Below, one piece after another: positions 46,274-57,720 of a DNA stretch of 64,000 nucleotides; the stretch's first letter is position 1, and each line of letters begins with the position of its first letter. The stretch is from positions 141,674-205,673 of the forward strand of contig KZ111160.1 of NCBI GenBank assembly GCA_002077045.2, given 5' to 3'. The notes below the pieces were generated by a model, which was not told where the DNA came from, made no database searches, and saw nothing but the letters and a program-made list of their open reading frames with translations. This stretch comes from Rachicladosporium sp. CCFEE 5018. Taxonomy: Eukaryota; Ascomycota; Dothideomycetes; Cladosporiales; Cladosporiaceae. A program made the position numbers and the translations under genes.

Positions 46274-46717
46274 GCGCTCTTGCTTTAGTACGGCTCTCGC
46301 AGGCAAGCCTGTTGCTCCACCTCTTGCTTTGGCCCCGTGTCTGGAAGCTTAGACCGCCAGACTTGTGAAAGCTTCAGCGTGTGCGACTGTACCCGACAGG
46401 ACGCCGCGTTGCTGTCACGGAATTACTGGGTGTGCCTTGCATGTACGGAGGAGCGCATCACGCAGTTGATGAAGACGACTGACCGTGCAGAAATAAGGTG
46501 TAGCGCGGCAGGACGTGATAAGGCGCTTACGGCGACGGAAGAGGTGCACTCCATGGGAAATCGCGCATGGTGTGAGGGAGTGTTCAATGAGGAGAAGTGC
46601 CAGGACGCAATGGATGCGTTGTTCGATGCAAGCGGATTTGAGAGCCCGAGAAGGGACTCGGTTCAGGTTAGCGAAGAAGGGACAGTGTCGTCACGGGTTG
46701 GGAAACTTTGTCATTGA
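46274..46717 (+). pseudogene. Same-frame Cys-rich continuation of the preceding gene, separated by TAA and TAG
   Basis: After the TAA at 46271 the same frame contains one further stop (TAG 46286-46288) and is then open to TGA at 46715-46717. It encodes CCSTSCFGP, CESFSVCDCTRQ and YWVCLACTEERITQLM, a pattern that looks like the missing part of the Cys-rich protein upstream. No ATG begins this stretch and no standard intron between about 46248 and 46310 restores frame. It may be a nonsense-inactivated 3' half or a separate exon whose splicing I could not resolve. Confidence 0.4.
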
Positions 46718-47135
46718 TCGCGTAAGATATGTATATACATTCGCGACGGCTGCTAATCGTTCGTGCTGTGCAAGCTAAGCAATAGACACTGCCCTCTTCA
46801 CCTCCGCCCAGGTGCCATATCAGCCCTACCCCAGCGCCAAGTGCAAGGGCTGCAACATGCGACCATCCCTAGTGGACCTGCCGGGGAGTGAGGGCGCGTG
46901 GAACCGGTCCCTCCTAAGAATCCCTCCGGTCTCCAGCAGTGTAGTCGCATTCGCCATCACCGTACTGATATTAGTACGGCATCTAGCGCCGTGTCGCCTT
47001 GCAACGGCTGGGATGGCCACTGCGTACGCGTCACTGAAGTGTGCGGGCGGTGGAGCCCACCTAACGAGCAGAGACTCGTCTGACTCGCGTGTAATCTTTA
47101 ACACAACACGTGGCTGCCGCCGCTCCAGTACGTAT
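46718..47135. other. Convergent intergenic region
   Basis: Between the Cys-rich locus and the 3' end of the Zn2Cys6 gene. No supported feature. Confidence 0.45.
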
Positions 47136-49047
47136 TCACTCTGGCTGTAAGATGATCGTCTCCTGCTCGATCGTCCATCCACCCTTCAGACCATCCGGCT
47201 TACTGAAGTAGGTAAGCTGATGCATATGCGGATTGATCCCAGTGCCCATATCGAAGAAGGCATTGTGGATTCTCGCACTCTCTCCAGGCCACTCGGTCCC
47301 GTCAGCGACATCCAGCCCAGCTTCCTCACGCTGCATGATGCGTTCGGCGACAGCAGCGGACGAATTCGAATCCCATAGCCCTTCGCGCCGGAAGCTCGAG
47401 CGGAGCACGGCTATAGCGCGACGCCGGACCAGCGGGTGACGGCACTTTGTGGCGATGAGGTAGATGTGAGGCACGAACTCCATGTCGAAAACGAAGGTCG
47501 AGGAATGCGTTTCTTCAGCCAAGGCGGCGACTTGGAGTGTTTCTGCGAGAGAGACTGCACGCTCGAAATCTTCTAGGTAGATATCCGTGGACGACTCCGA
47601 GATCGCATCAGACCGTGCTACCCAGGTGATTGTGGTAATGTAATGTATTTCGAGGATGTGAGCTGAGCGCTGCTCTACCGGCGAGAAACAGCCTTTCTGC
47701 ACAGCTTCGAATGCTGACTTCCACGAGCTGAGGCAAGCCAGGAGACTGTGCTGCGTTGCAAGATCTTCGTCCTTCACATCGGCTTCAAATCTTCTCAGGC
47801 GTAAGCTACGGATGTGTCGCATTGAGAGATTCATCAGATGGACTAAGCTATCTCTCGCCTCTCGAATTGTCTCGAATGTCTCGGGCACTACCTCAATTGC
47901 TTCGACTGTACACAAAGTCAGCCCGTTCAATCACTAAAATGTCAGTGTGCGCTGCCTATACTCACCAGGATATTTCCAATGTGACTCCTGGCCAGTCAAC
48001 ATCGCTAGAAGCTCCAGACGGTAGAAGAAGGGCATAACCTGCTTTCGAGTCGACTGCATTTGATTGTATGGAGTCCTTGGCTTCTGCTTCGCTGCGCCCA
48101 ATGCGATATGCGTGCCTGCCTTGAAGTGCTCCATCGCTGGGCCGTGCTCGCCGCGTAACATCTCAATACACACGAAGAGCACACAGCTTAGAAGCGCGAT
48201 GTCAGTCGCATTATCAGCCTGTCGCATGCGTTGCGCGAGTTGGGTGATCGCTTTGTTATAATGAATCAGTGCGAAAGGATCATCTTGGCCCTCGACTGTA
48301 ACGAACTGTGGTATCTTGCTCGCGAGCGGGTCGCCTATTGGTATAGTTCGTCTAAGTGGCGATGCTACGATCGACTTTTCGCGACTTTCGCTCAAGCTAC
48401 CGAGAGCTATCATAGCATGTCGAATGGCCGGCTCAGAGGATCCAATCTGTACGACCATTTGCTGCCATATATCGCGGTCGAAGAAGCCTGCGAGCTGCGG
48501 CGCTGTCCATTTTGTGAAGAAGTCGAGCGCCCGTCTTTCGGGGCGGTCGCCTTGCATTGTGTCGATACTTCTGAAGATGGCGACTGTCCGAGTGTCGGGT
48601 CGCGCAGGCTTCTTCGGCGGGACGTCTGCGTATCCATCGCCTGTTGGTAGTCAGCGTAGATTCGCTCGTTTCTGCTAATGATTTGATGTACACGTTCGAC
48701 CAGTGCTAGTACAACGATCACCTGCTGTCGTCAGCAAAACACAAATGAACGATGCAAGTCATCGACTAAACGTGCTTACATGCTGGCTTCGTTTCGTCAC
48801 ATTTGACTCGGCGGATCTTGCATGTCTTGCATCCTGTCTTTACCTGGGTCGTCGTTAGTATGCGAGACGGGCGCTTCACGGCAGCACACCGCACCTTCGG
48901 CTTGCCCAATCTCGTTTTCTTGACAGGCGCAGGCAGGGCATCTTCGCTGCTCTCACATGTGCTCGAAGAAGCCGGAGATCGTGTCGACTTGGCCAATAAT
49001 GGCGGTGGCCGGCGGATTGGAAGTATCTGTATCTTGTCTGCACCCAT
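47136..49047 (-). CDS. Zn2Cys6 transcription factor
   Basis: Four exons, 49047-48780, 48721-48692 (30 nt), 48640-47966 and 47905-47136, giving 580 residues. The zinc cluster is Cys73, 76, 83, 90, 93 and 100: GCKTCKIRRVKCDETKPAC then DRCTSTGRTCDGY. Introns 1 and 2 each fall inside a cluster cysteine codon (Cys90 and Cys100), so the 30-nt exon carries the linker between them. Downstream regions fit the fungal-specific (DUF3468-like) regulator type: ALDFFTKWTAPQLAGFF, AIRHAMIALGSLSE, YNKAITQLAQRM and LLSCVLFVCIEMLRGEHGPA. A basic stretch (VKRPSRILTTTQVK) precedes the cluster. It is divergent from the SDR gene 1.2 kb away, a common position for a pathway-specific regulator; the regulated pathway is inferred, not shown. 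Confidence 0.9.
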
Positions 49048-50290
49048 ACTTGGAATTTTGATACTGGCGTACGAGAATTCCGAGAGGAGCGTTGATGTGG
49101 AAAGGTTCGACTTACTCTTTCTGACAGCTACATAGCCATCACTATAGATATGCTTCGTGGAGTCAGTGCATAGGCAGCGACTTAGCTGTCAAAGGCGATG
49201 CGCCATGTGCAGTGCCAAGAGAGCATTTGGAGATCGACCGCTACGGCCGCTGCAGGATCACAGCCCTGAACCGTTGCCGCAATGAAGGAACAGGGATGGC
49301 ATTCGGCGTCGAGCGAGGCTGAGCCGCGGATTTTCCAGACCTCGTACCACGTATCGTGCTTCGCTGCGCAGGTCGCTGCGTACATCGTTTTCCTGTTATG
49401 ATTGCGGATGACCTTGACACTGATACAAGGCGGTCCTAGACATTTGGACTGGAAAGAACGGTCGCAGAGACTGCTGGACTCTGATCAAGCCACCAACAGC
49501 TACTCGATCTGCAGTCTACCGAAACGAGTCTAGCGAGATACCGGAGTATTTTGCCAAATCACGATGATTCGCGTGACAGGAGGATGAAGCGATATCAGCA
49601 CTTGGCTGACGCAGTTTCCGCCTGCACGTTTCAGTAGTAGTCAGCATCCACCGCAATGCCCCGGGTCGAATGCGTTAAGTCCATCAAAATGGCTTATACG
49701 CGTCAGATGTAGATCCGAGCGCCATGTCTTCCGCAAGGCTGGCAGCTAGCACAGAGATGCTCTTAACGAACTTCACGCAGGGGAGGCCCGAGATGCTACT
49801 GCAAATCAGAGGCGCGAATAACGATTTGGAATGCTCCCGATCTGAGACAAATAAATTCGCATCGTAATGCAAAGAACAGTCATTGAGGCGATGGTTCACA
49901 TGCTGACCTCCATCGAGCGAGGGCGATGCTACGCATTTGCTTTCCTGCAACGCCATGATCATGCGTATCTCGAGCTACGATACAAGATTGTCCGCTTCCG
50001 CAGCTTGTAGCTGCCACATGTGGTCTCAGGCGGGAATAAGTAGCTGCGAACGACCCTGAACAGCTGCACCAGCTGCTCGACCCCGCAGGTGGGAATGTGT
50101 CCGTACGAACGACACTTCATCATGCTAGGCGTTGCAATCCCGAGGCGGGGTCACGACGAGGGGAACCACATTTCGGTAATCTTGGTAACATACATGGTGG
50201 CTTTAGGAGGTAGGTCAAGTTACAGTCCAACTCTCTTACCAACTTTCTCCTTGCACGCCTCTACTCACCACTCATATCATCAAAATCACA
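49048..50290. promoter_or_regulatory. Divergent regulatory region, Zn2Cys6 gene / SDR gene
   Basis: 1.2 kb with no supported gene. Close to the SDR start lie GCGGGG (50145-50150), which fits the CreA/Mig1 consensus SYGGRG, and AGGGG (50159-50163), which fits a stress-response element. These short matches are suggestive only. Confidence 0.4.
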
Positions 50291-51211
50291 ATGTCCGAAG
50301 GCAAGCTCTCCGGCCGCGTTGCAATTATCACTGGCGGAGGCGGTGGATTTGGCAAGGGTATTGCCGAGACGTTCCTCAAGCAAGGCGCGAAAGTGATCAT
50401 CGCGGATTTTGTCGAGGACGTCGGCCAGAAGACAGCTTCGGAGCTGAAGTGCGAGTTCGTGAGAGCCGATGTGACGAAGAAAGCCGACTGGGAGAAGATC
50501 TTGAAGTTTGCAGACGAGAAGTTCGGAAAGATCGATACAGTGGTGAACAATGCAGGTGGGTAGCCCAGATTCTGGGCTAGTAAGACTGGGATGGCACGCT
50601 GACGGGTGCCTAACAGGAACGACATATCGGAATAAGCCCACGAACGACGTCACAGACGAGGACTTCGATAAGGTGTTCAGCGTCAACGTGAAGTCTATCT
50701 ACTACTCAGCGAATGTGATTGTTCCATACTTGCAGAAGAAGGGCAATGGCGGAAGTGTAGGCATCCACGGATCTCTCTTCGGAGATTCCCCTGACTGAAT
50801 GGACACGCAGTTCGTTACGATCGCCTCAACAGCAGGCCTCCGACCGAGAGGCGGCCTCACATGGTATAATGCCTCGAAGGCCGCCGTAATCAACGCAACC
50901 AAAAGCATGGCAGTCGAATATGCATCTGAAAAGATCCGGTTCAACAACGTGTGCCCTGTGGTTGGACTGAACACAGGACTGTATGTACAGATGATCGGTT
51001 TCCAATAAGGCTCCGGAGACTGACAAGAGTTTCCAGATCGGATCTGTTCTTGGGTAAGCCAGAAAACGAGGCAAAGTTCATGGCTACCGTACCGATGGGA
51101 CGAGGGAGCACGCCGGCAGATGTTGGTAATGCCTGCGCGTTTCTGGCGAGCGAGGAATCGTCCTTCTTGACGGGTATCGACATTCCTGTGGATGGCGGTC
51201 GGTGTGTGTAG
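50291..51211 (+). CDS. Short-chain dehydrogenase/reductase (classical SDR)
   Basis: Four exons, 50291-50555, 50617-50756, 50811-50980 and 51037-51211, giving 249 residues, the standard classical SDR length. Motifs: cofactor loop TGGGGGFGKG (residues 15-24), acidic residue at the end of beta-2 (IIADF), NNAG split by intron 1, catalytic Ser in TIAST, YNASK (about 153-157), and the C-terminal FLTGIDIPVDGGRCV. The Asp in IIADF points to NAD(H) rather than NADP(H). Substrate cannot be read from sequence; relatives include FabG-like ketoreductases and sugar-alcohol dehydrogenases. Convergent with the DAK-type kinase, only 71 bp between stops, and downstream of a divergent Zn2Cys6 regulator. Confidence 0.92.
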
Positions 51212-51282
51212 ATGTTCTAATATCGACAGAAGTATGTACAGTCAAAGCCGTATACTGAAGTGCGGACATCGAAAGCTAGGTA

Positions 51283-53158
51283 TCATTGCGGAAGTCCACT
51301 CAACAATCCTTTCAGGAAGATCGCTGCAGCCATGGCGCCAGGATCTGGCGGCATGTCCGTGGATTCTGCTTGCTCGCCAACATACGTTGCTGGAACATGT
51401 CAGTACACACGGTGCTGGATAAGAGGTGCAGTCCACTTACCTCGACCAAACTTCGCCTTCATGCCGGCTGTGCTCTTCGCGCCTTCATCGCCCGCCTTCA
51501 CTGCTTCGACAAAGTCTCCATCTTTTTCGAATGCCTCGCAGAATGGGATCAAGGTATCCATGACAGTTCTGCCACCGACTGCTGCGCTGGTGTAGCCCAT
51601 CAAGTTGCGTAGCGCACCACCAGCAGCTTTGCCCATGAGTTTCCCATCGAGCTGTGCCTTCGCATCACCTTGAGCAAACAATTGCCTCAGCTGTGTCGTG
51701 AAGCCAGCTACAACAATCGCAATGATCGCGCCGAGTGTGCCACCAATCTCCTCTACTGCCTCGTCAACCTCATCCAAAATGTGGAATAGGGCGCCATCTT
51801 TGCAAAGTCCTGCATCCAGCTTCTTGAGAACTCCCTGGCACATGCCCACGACTGCCTCGCCACAGTCACCATCTCCCATCTGTATGTCCCATTTTGTGAT
51901 GTCTGGCTCGGCTTTGATGGCAGCGTCGCACGCTTTCCGCAGCGCATTCTCAATCGTCGCAGGATCAACCTTCGGACCAGCCGCTATGTCTGCACCTGCG
52001 AGCTTGTCGGTCTGCGCAGACTGCTTTGCCTCTTTCGCCTCCCTGTACCCGTTCTTTGGCCAGGCCGGTGCCCGAGTCTCCGAGTCGAGAAGTTCGAGTA
52101 GCTGTAATACTGGCGTCTTTGTGGCTCTCTCAATCCCGGAGACGTTCAGAAGCGACAGGGACCAGCCTGGTGCGTTCAGCGAGGTCTCGAAGCAGGACGT
52201 GTACTCTCGGGTGGGTGTGATATGCCAGTCTTTCTTCAGATTCCTCCGTACAGTGCTCGTCAATGCTTCGAGCTCGAAGTTCGACATGCCACCGAAGTTG
52301 TTGATCAGCAGGAGAACGACATCGTCTGTTTTGAAGTCTACGAAAGCGCGATCTTTGTCGCTTGGATCTAGACAATAGTTCAGCATGTCCGCTACCAGAT
52401 CATCTACCTTTGGCATTGGTGAAATCTTATGCAGTCCAGGCTCGTTGTGTATGCCCATCCCTAGCACATATGTGTCGTCCGGTATACTGCGATGGTGCTC
52501 TCGGCCTGGGATGTGACAGTGGTCCAGTGAAGACCCGACTGTGACGCAGTTGTCGTTGACGGACTGGCCGATGTTGTAGCAGGTGTCGAAGTCGTAGCCA
52601 GCATGCGATGCACTTCCGCAGAGCTTCAGCACTGCTTTGCAGTCAGTCACCAATATTCCGTCCTCGACTACTGTCTCTCGTCTCACCAAACATGTTGCCC
52701 GCCAATCCTCTCCTGCCCAGATTCTCCGTCTGCTTCCTCCCCAGCGCAACATCATCTGTCATCCTTAGTATCTCTACCCTGCCTCCCTTCCCCAGTGCTT
52801 TCTCTCGTGCCAGTCCGAAGTGCAGGTTGTCTCCAGTGTAATTTGTAATGCAAAGTATGATCCCTACCTCGCTCGGCACATGCTCGATAGCAGCCATGAT
52901 CTGCTTCGCGCTTGGACTGGCGAAAACTTCGCCATTGACGGCAGCGGCGAGCATGCCGTCGCCCACGTAGCCGCTCCATGCTGGCTCGTGGCCAGAGCCG
53001 CCGCCTGAGATCACCGATACACGGGAAGGAGAGTGCGTCTTGTCATAGACGACTTTCGCTGGAGCATCGAGGGCTAGGTGGCTGTTGCGCGAAACGAGAG
53101 ATTCGAGGCCAAGGACTACGACGCCCTCGGTCGCTGGGAAGAAATGCTTTGTGCTCAT
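51283..53158 (-). CDS. Dihydroxyacetone-kinase-family kinase (DhaK-DhaL fusion)
   Basis: Exons 53158-52687, 52634-51441 and 51389-51283, all in frame, 590 residues, the usual size for eukaryotic DAK. DhaK half: VSVISGGGSGHEPAWSGYVG, CITNYTGDNLHFGLARE, RRGLAGN, and SSLDHCHIPGR, which holds the histidine expected to bind the keto substrate covalently, then GMGIHNEPG. DhaL half: KWDIQMGDGDCGEAVVG with the Mg/ATP aspartates, EEIGGTLGAIIAIV, GYTSAAVGGRTVMDTLIPF, and the end DPGAMAAAIFLKG. Activity: ATP-dependent phosphorylation of dihydroxyacetone, glyceraldehyde or a related ketose such as erythrulose. The choice among these cannot be made from sequence. Convergent with the SDR gene. Confidence 0.92.
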
Positions 53159-53562
53159 GATGGGAGATGGTCAATGGACAACGATAAGGAAAGGTATGAA
53201 GATGTGAGCATCACAGACTTACTATCTTCGACTGCCACTAATTATTGGACTGCGCCGGTAGTCCACTACGGATATGAGAATGGAGATGACCCCTCAGAGA
53301 GCCCCGCGTCAGGATGTGTTCGTGGCTAGGAGCTTGCTCGGACGAAGAGTGAGAGCTCGATTAGCCGCGAGGACGGTCCTCGGGTCATCTGCATACGGCA
53401 ATCCGCGATGCTCAGTTGAAGCCTCAGGCATGCACATTTTCTACAGTTACAGCGCCGCACACATCCTTCTTGCAACCGGTGAGAGGGGACGCTTTGACTC
53501 GCGAAGAGAGGACATGAGACAACGTCCATACAAGTGTCTCGTGGGCCATGTACTAGTCTCAC
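53159..53562. other. Intergenic region upstream of the DAK-type gene
   Basis: About 400 bp holding the kinase promoter and the 3' flank of the nuclease gene. No element recognised. Confidence 0.45.
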
Positions 53563-55611
53563 CTAACTCTTGCACACATTGATCTTCGCCAACGCCGGGT
53601 CATGATCGCTGACCTCGTTCCCACCGGACACCCATGTGTTGACGTGTACATGCTCGAAGTCCTTGTTGTGTACTGATCGCGCAGGCTTTGGACTGACATA
53701 AGCATGATCCAGCTCTTGTTGCGAGCCGCCGAAGGTGTACGAGTATCTCTCTACGTCCTTGACGTTGGCAACGACGTCCAAATCCCTCAGTCCGGAAACC
53801 TCGACGAAGCGCTTCAATGGCTCCACCCCAGAGAACTCGTTGAAGTCTCCAGCAGCTATTATGGCGGCATTCTTGTCTTGCTTCAAGATTTCGGCAATGA
53901 AGGCTCCAGTCACTTCACCCTGGGCGATACGATTGTCAATCCCTCCGTTGACAATAGGTCGCGGGTCCCCAGCTAACGACGAAGAGCCACCCTTGCTTGT
54001 GAAGTGGACGTTCACCGTAAAGAAGTGACCCTTCCCGTCGGCTGTCTCCCATTCGGCCACAAGTGGCTTGCGGCTGCTGTTGAACACCTGCGGCGTTGTG
54101 ATACGTCCAGGATTGTACCGGAGAGAAGGACCGGGCAGTACTGCGTTAGCGTCGAGCGGCCCACCTGGATTGGGCTTGTAGAGTCGCAGCTGGTCGGATC
54201 TGTAGATGTAGGCGTTCCTGATGTTGCCCCCTGGTGCGCCACCATCCTGGTTGTTGACTGGATCTACATCCACAAAATTCCAAGGCAACAGAGAGCGCGT
54301 TGAAAGAGCTTTAGTGAGCTCCAGTAGGGTGGCATTGGCGTCAACGTTTCCGTTGTTTGTCTCGCCATTGTTGTCTTGAATTTCTTGAAGGAAGACGATG
54401 GACGGCGAATTCATGTAGGTGACGATGTGTTCGACAATTCGTGGAACTCTGGGGTTGCCAGCAGCGAAATTCTCCGCATTGTAGCTCCCCTGCATGATGG
54501 AGTGAGCGATGTGTGAAATGAGGGAGGAGCAAGAAATGAACCTACCACAGTAATGCCGTCGCACTTGCCATTAGACTTGATGTTGGACGGTGGAGGAAGC
54601 TCCGGCTGCTTCGCATCCTTGATCTTGGTTCCAGTGAGAGGTAGAATGCTGAAGAAGCCAAAGTTGTACTGGACTACACCGACGATCGGCTCCAATGTAT
54701 CCCCAAGCTTCGTGGTGTTCACATTGCGAGTGCCGTCCAGAGGAGTGCCAATGATGACTGTCTCTGGGTTGCTGTCTCTGTCGACAACCGACAGACCTCC
54801 CCTGGAGTTCTTTCCAGTGACTTTCCAGTCTCCGTAAACCCACTGATCGCCGAAAGTGTTCGCTGGCCGGCCAAGAGCAGTAACGCCCTGTATTGTAACA
54901 AGTTCGCCGGACAGCGACTCCCAGAAGTCCATGCCAAAGCGGCCGGGATTCAGTCTCGGGTTCTCGGCAGATACACGCGATACATTGTTTGGGTAGGCAA
55001 AGATATCGTTGTTGGTGTCCAGGCTGCTGTAGAGCTCGGTCGGCGGTGAGACGTCACGACGACCGATGAGGCCCGAGGTACGCTTGCCGAGCACCACAGG
55101 CTCGACGACATTGCCTGAGCTAATGATGCGAACATTACGAGGGATCGTAATCTCGGTCAGGTATAGATAGGCGCTGGACGAGCGGTACTCCGTCACGTTA
55201 CCATCGATCGTGATGATCTGACCGCGAGTGATGTTTCGCGCGAAGGCCGCGCCGAAGATATAGACGCTGGTGCATGTCAGTGGCTATCACTGTGTCTTGA
55301 CCGCAGCCAGCTTGAACATTTCTAGGGAGGAAGATTGCACTGCAGTGGCCAGGCATTGAACCAAGCACGTGCCTAACCGTCGGAGAACGATTGGAGCTTC
55401 AGACGTACCTCTCTGAGGTGCGCTCATTATCGTCAGGAGCCGTGCTGCGCAGCCACAGCCCGCTGGGACCCTTTGCTGTGACTAGGCCAGTGAGGTTCGT
55501 GAAACTGGTGCCATTGAGGAGCGATTGGTACCGATCGCCCGTGATCTGAGCAACAGTAATGGCAGATGCCAGAGGAGCAGCCAGAAGGCTGATCGCAAGA
55601 AACAGCTTCAT
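53563..55611 (-). CDS. Secreted endonuclease/exonuclease/phosphatase-family nuclease (ExeM/NucH-like)
   Basis: Exons 55611-55409, 55266-54546 and 54489-53563 give 616 residues. A signal peptide (MKLFLAISLLAAPLASA) marks secretion; I start there rather than at the ATG 11 codons upstream. The N-terminal half includes an OB-like segment (RGQIITIDGNVTEY; GELVTIQGVTALGRP) and NFGFFSILPLTGTKI, as in bacterial and fungal ExeM/NucH nucleases. The catalytic DNase I-like half shows SYNAENF, VFLQEIQDN (metal Glu), RNAYIYRSDQL, FTVNVHFTSKGGSS, AAGDFNEFS and the terminal SDHDPALAKI (catalytic His/Asp). All expected catalytic residues are visible. Likely role: extracellular DNA degradation for nutrition or clearance of DNA traps. 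Intron 1 is 142 nt. Confidence 0.88.
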
Positions 55612-57720
55612 CTTCGTTGGCTCGCTGGAAGAGCAATATAACACGAGACGCTTCCTACCTTATACCTGAAGACTTGCAGGTCGAATTGTCACCCACAGAC
55701 TACGTGTCCTTGCTTCTTGCCGAAGCACTCCACTGGTAGAGAGAGCCCAAGCACGTGTTGTCGACACCGCGGGCGAGTTTCTGCGTCAGGAAGCTCTCAA
55801 GAGGTCTTGGGATGTCAAGCGTCTGGGCGATCTTGGCAAGAACTCAGGTACCCGGCCACGCCGCTGTATGGCTCGTCGATCAGGCCCAGCTGTCCGGGGT
55901 TGGACATGGAGAAAGCCATGCTGCCCAGTGTAGCTGCTGATCTACGTGCATACTCCACATCTGCCAGACGTGTCTTGTGGGGCTGTAAACAGTCGCATGT
56001 CATTATATGCTGTGCCGTGGCAGGTGCACACGTGTCGCGACAGGGACTGGGCTGACGACAGGATCACTGCGCATGCAAAAGTAAGGAGATGAGACCGATT
56101 GACAAGCTGCGAGCGAGAACAGCCTTTGTTGCGGCTGATGTAGTGGTACAACTTGGAAGTACGAAAGCGTGTGAGGCGAGGCAGAGTCTTGGCAGAGGCA
56201 TCGAATCTGTCATGGGGGGTCGTCCGAATTCGACGCGTTGCATCTATCTGCCTTACTCGTGATCGCCATCTGCGATATTCGCAGCAGCCCGGGCGGCGTG
56301 TTCAGGATGCGTCACGTTGTGTTCACGACGCACTTCAAGGGAGTCCTATTTGAAAGATGGAAACAAGGCTGTTCCCGTTCCGCACGGCGCTTCCGCCCTG
56401 CTCCGGCGCTCAACAGGGTACTTAAGCTACAGACAGATGACACTATGTACTGTGACGTTCAAAGTCGTAACAGTGAATGGTGTACCAAAGTCTTTCCCTG
56501 CGAGCAGTCTCCTGCCCAAGGGGGAGACACGCCACCCGTGCTCGCAGCACAAAATGCATCGAGCGCCTCGGTAGCCTACTCTTCGGAGCACGCAGAGACC
56601 GCGGCGCTCTTTGTAGCACGGATCCTTCGTACATGTACAAGATCATCTGCAAGTCGGCCACAACATTCACTGGACAGTCAAGTGTGAAACAAACTGGGTC
56701 ACGGCAGCGCATTTTTCCAGTCCTCAAGGCGCGGTGGGGAATCACTCGAAGCATCTGGCACCCTTCCTCCAGGACCGGGGCTGCTGACTTGATCTGAGCC
56801 TAGGCTCGGTGGCAGGCCGTTGCTTTCGACGCATGAGAATCCGCGACGTCAGAGGTGGGTGGCATTTCCATTGCTCGACTCATAGTCAGGACTCACTAAA
56901 GAGAGACCGGTCGGGCTTTCGAAGCTGCGGGACGCTGCGCTTCGAGGGTGGGCATCAGTACCGGGATGCTGCGGTGAAGGCGGCGTCATGCGAATGTGTC
57001 TGACGACGACACGTGACGACTTGCTGGATCTTAAGCAGACAAGAAGTTTCGTTGCTTCCCTGTGCTGGGGCTGGCACGGGCAGAATAGCACCGCTCGCGA
57101 GCGCCACAGCGGCCAAGATGGTCATACCTACGCCTCTCTGACAATCTTGGACGTCCTGATGCGTCGATCGACGTCTCGCGGCAGGTTTTAACACGCTAGT
57201 ATGCGAGCGAGATCCAGGGAGGGCAATGCGGTGTCAGGTCAAACGCATCTCTCAGCAGTAATTACAACACAGGTGGTTTCGGCTGCTGCAGACCGCTGCA
57301 AGAGCCATTGATAATGGCGCGTCGAGTCTCTACTAAGATCACAGCTGACTTCATCCAGTAGACAATCTACGCTCATCTGCATCTTGGCGATATTGACCTT
57401 GCTGGCGAATCCGAAGCCGAGGATCGAGCGGACTGACTCAGCACACTCAACATTGATTATGTCCGTGCTTAGCCTTCACTATCACCCGAAAAGCAGGCCT
57501 GACCCGTGGTAGGATGCAACACTGTCCACTAGGTCAGCACTTGTTCTGGGCAATTGCAACGGTCTTGCGTCTAGTGTGGTACGGCTGAAAATTTGGCATG
57601 ACAGCTATAAAGTGAAAGTCTCGTGCAGGCCCGCTCGCGCCGCTCGCGGTAGATTCGACCATCTACTTCCATTGCAAGTCCACTTTCATTCTTCGAGGCT
57701 ACATATTCCTACCCTGAAAC
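55612..57720. other. 2.1 kb gene-poor stretch
   Basis: ORFs up to 149 codons overlap in several frames on both strands (for example plus 56238-56687 and minus 56754-56443). None has a motif, a splice pattern or consistent frame. The right end is the promoter of the hydrolase gene. The left end is the nuclease promoter. Confidence 0.5.

Noticed and set aside
56238..56797. Overlapping 149- and 106-codon ORFs in the 2.1 kb gene-poor stretch
   Set aside because: Neither shows a domain, a signal peptide or splice-supported extension; composition looks random.
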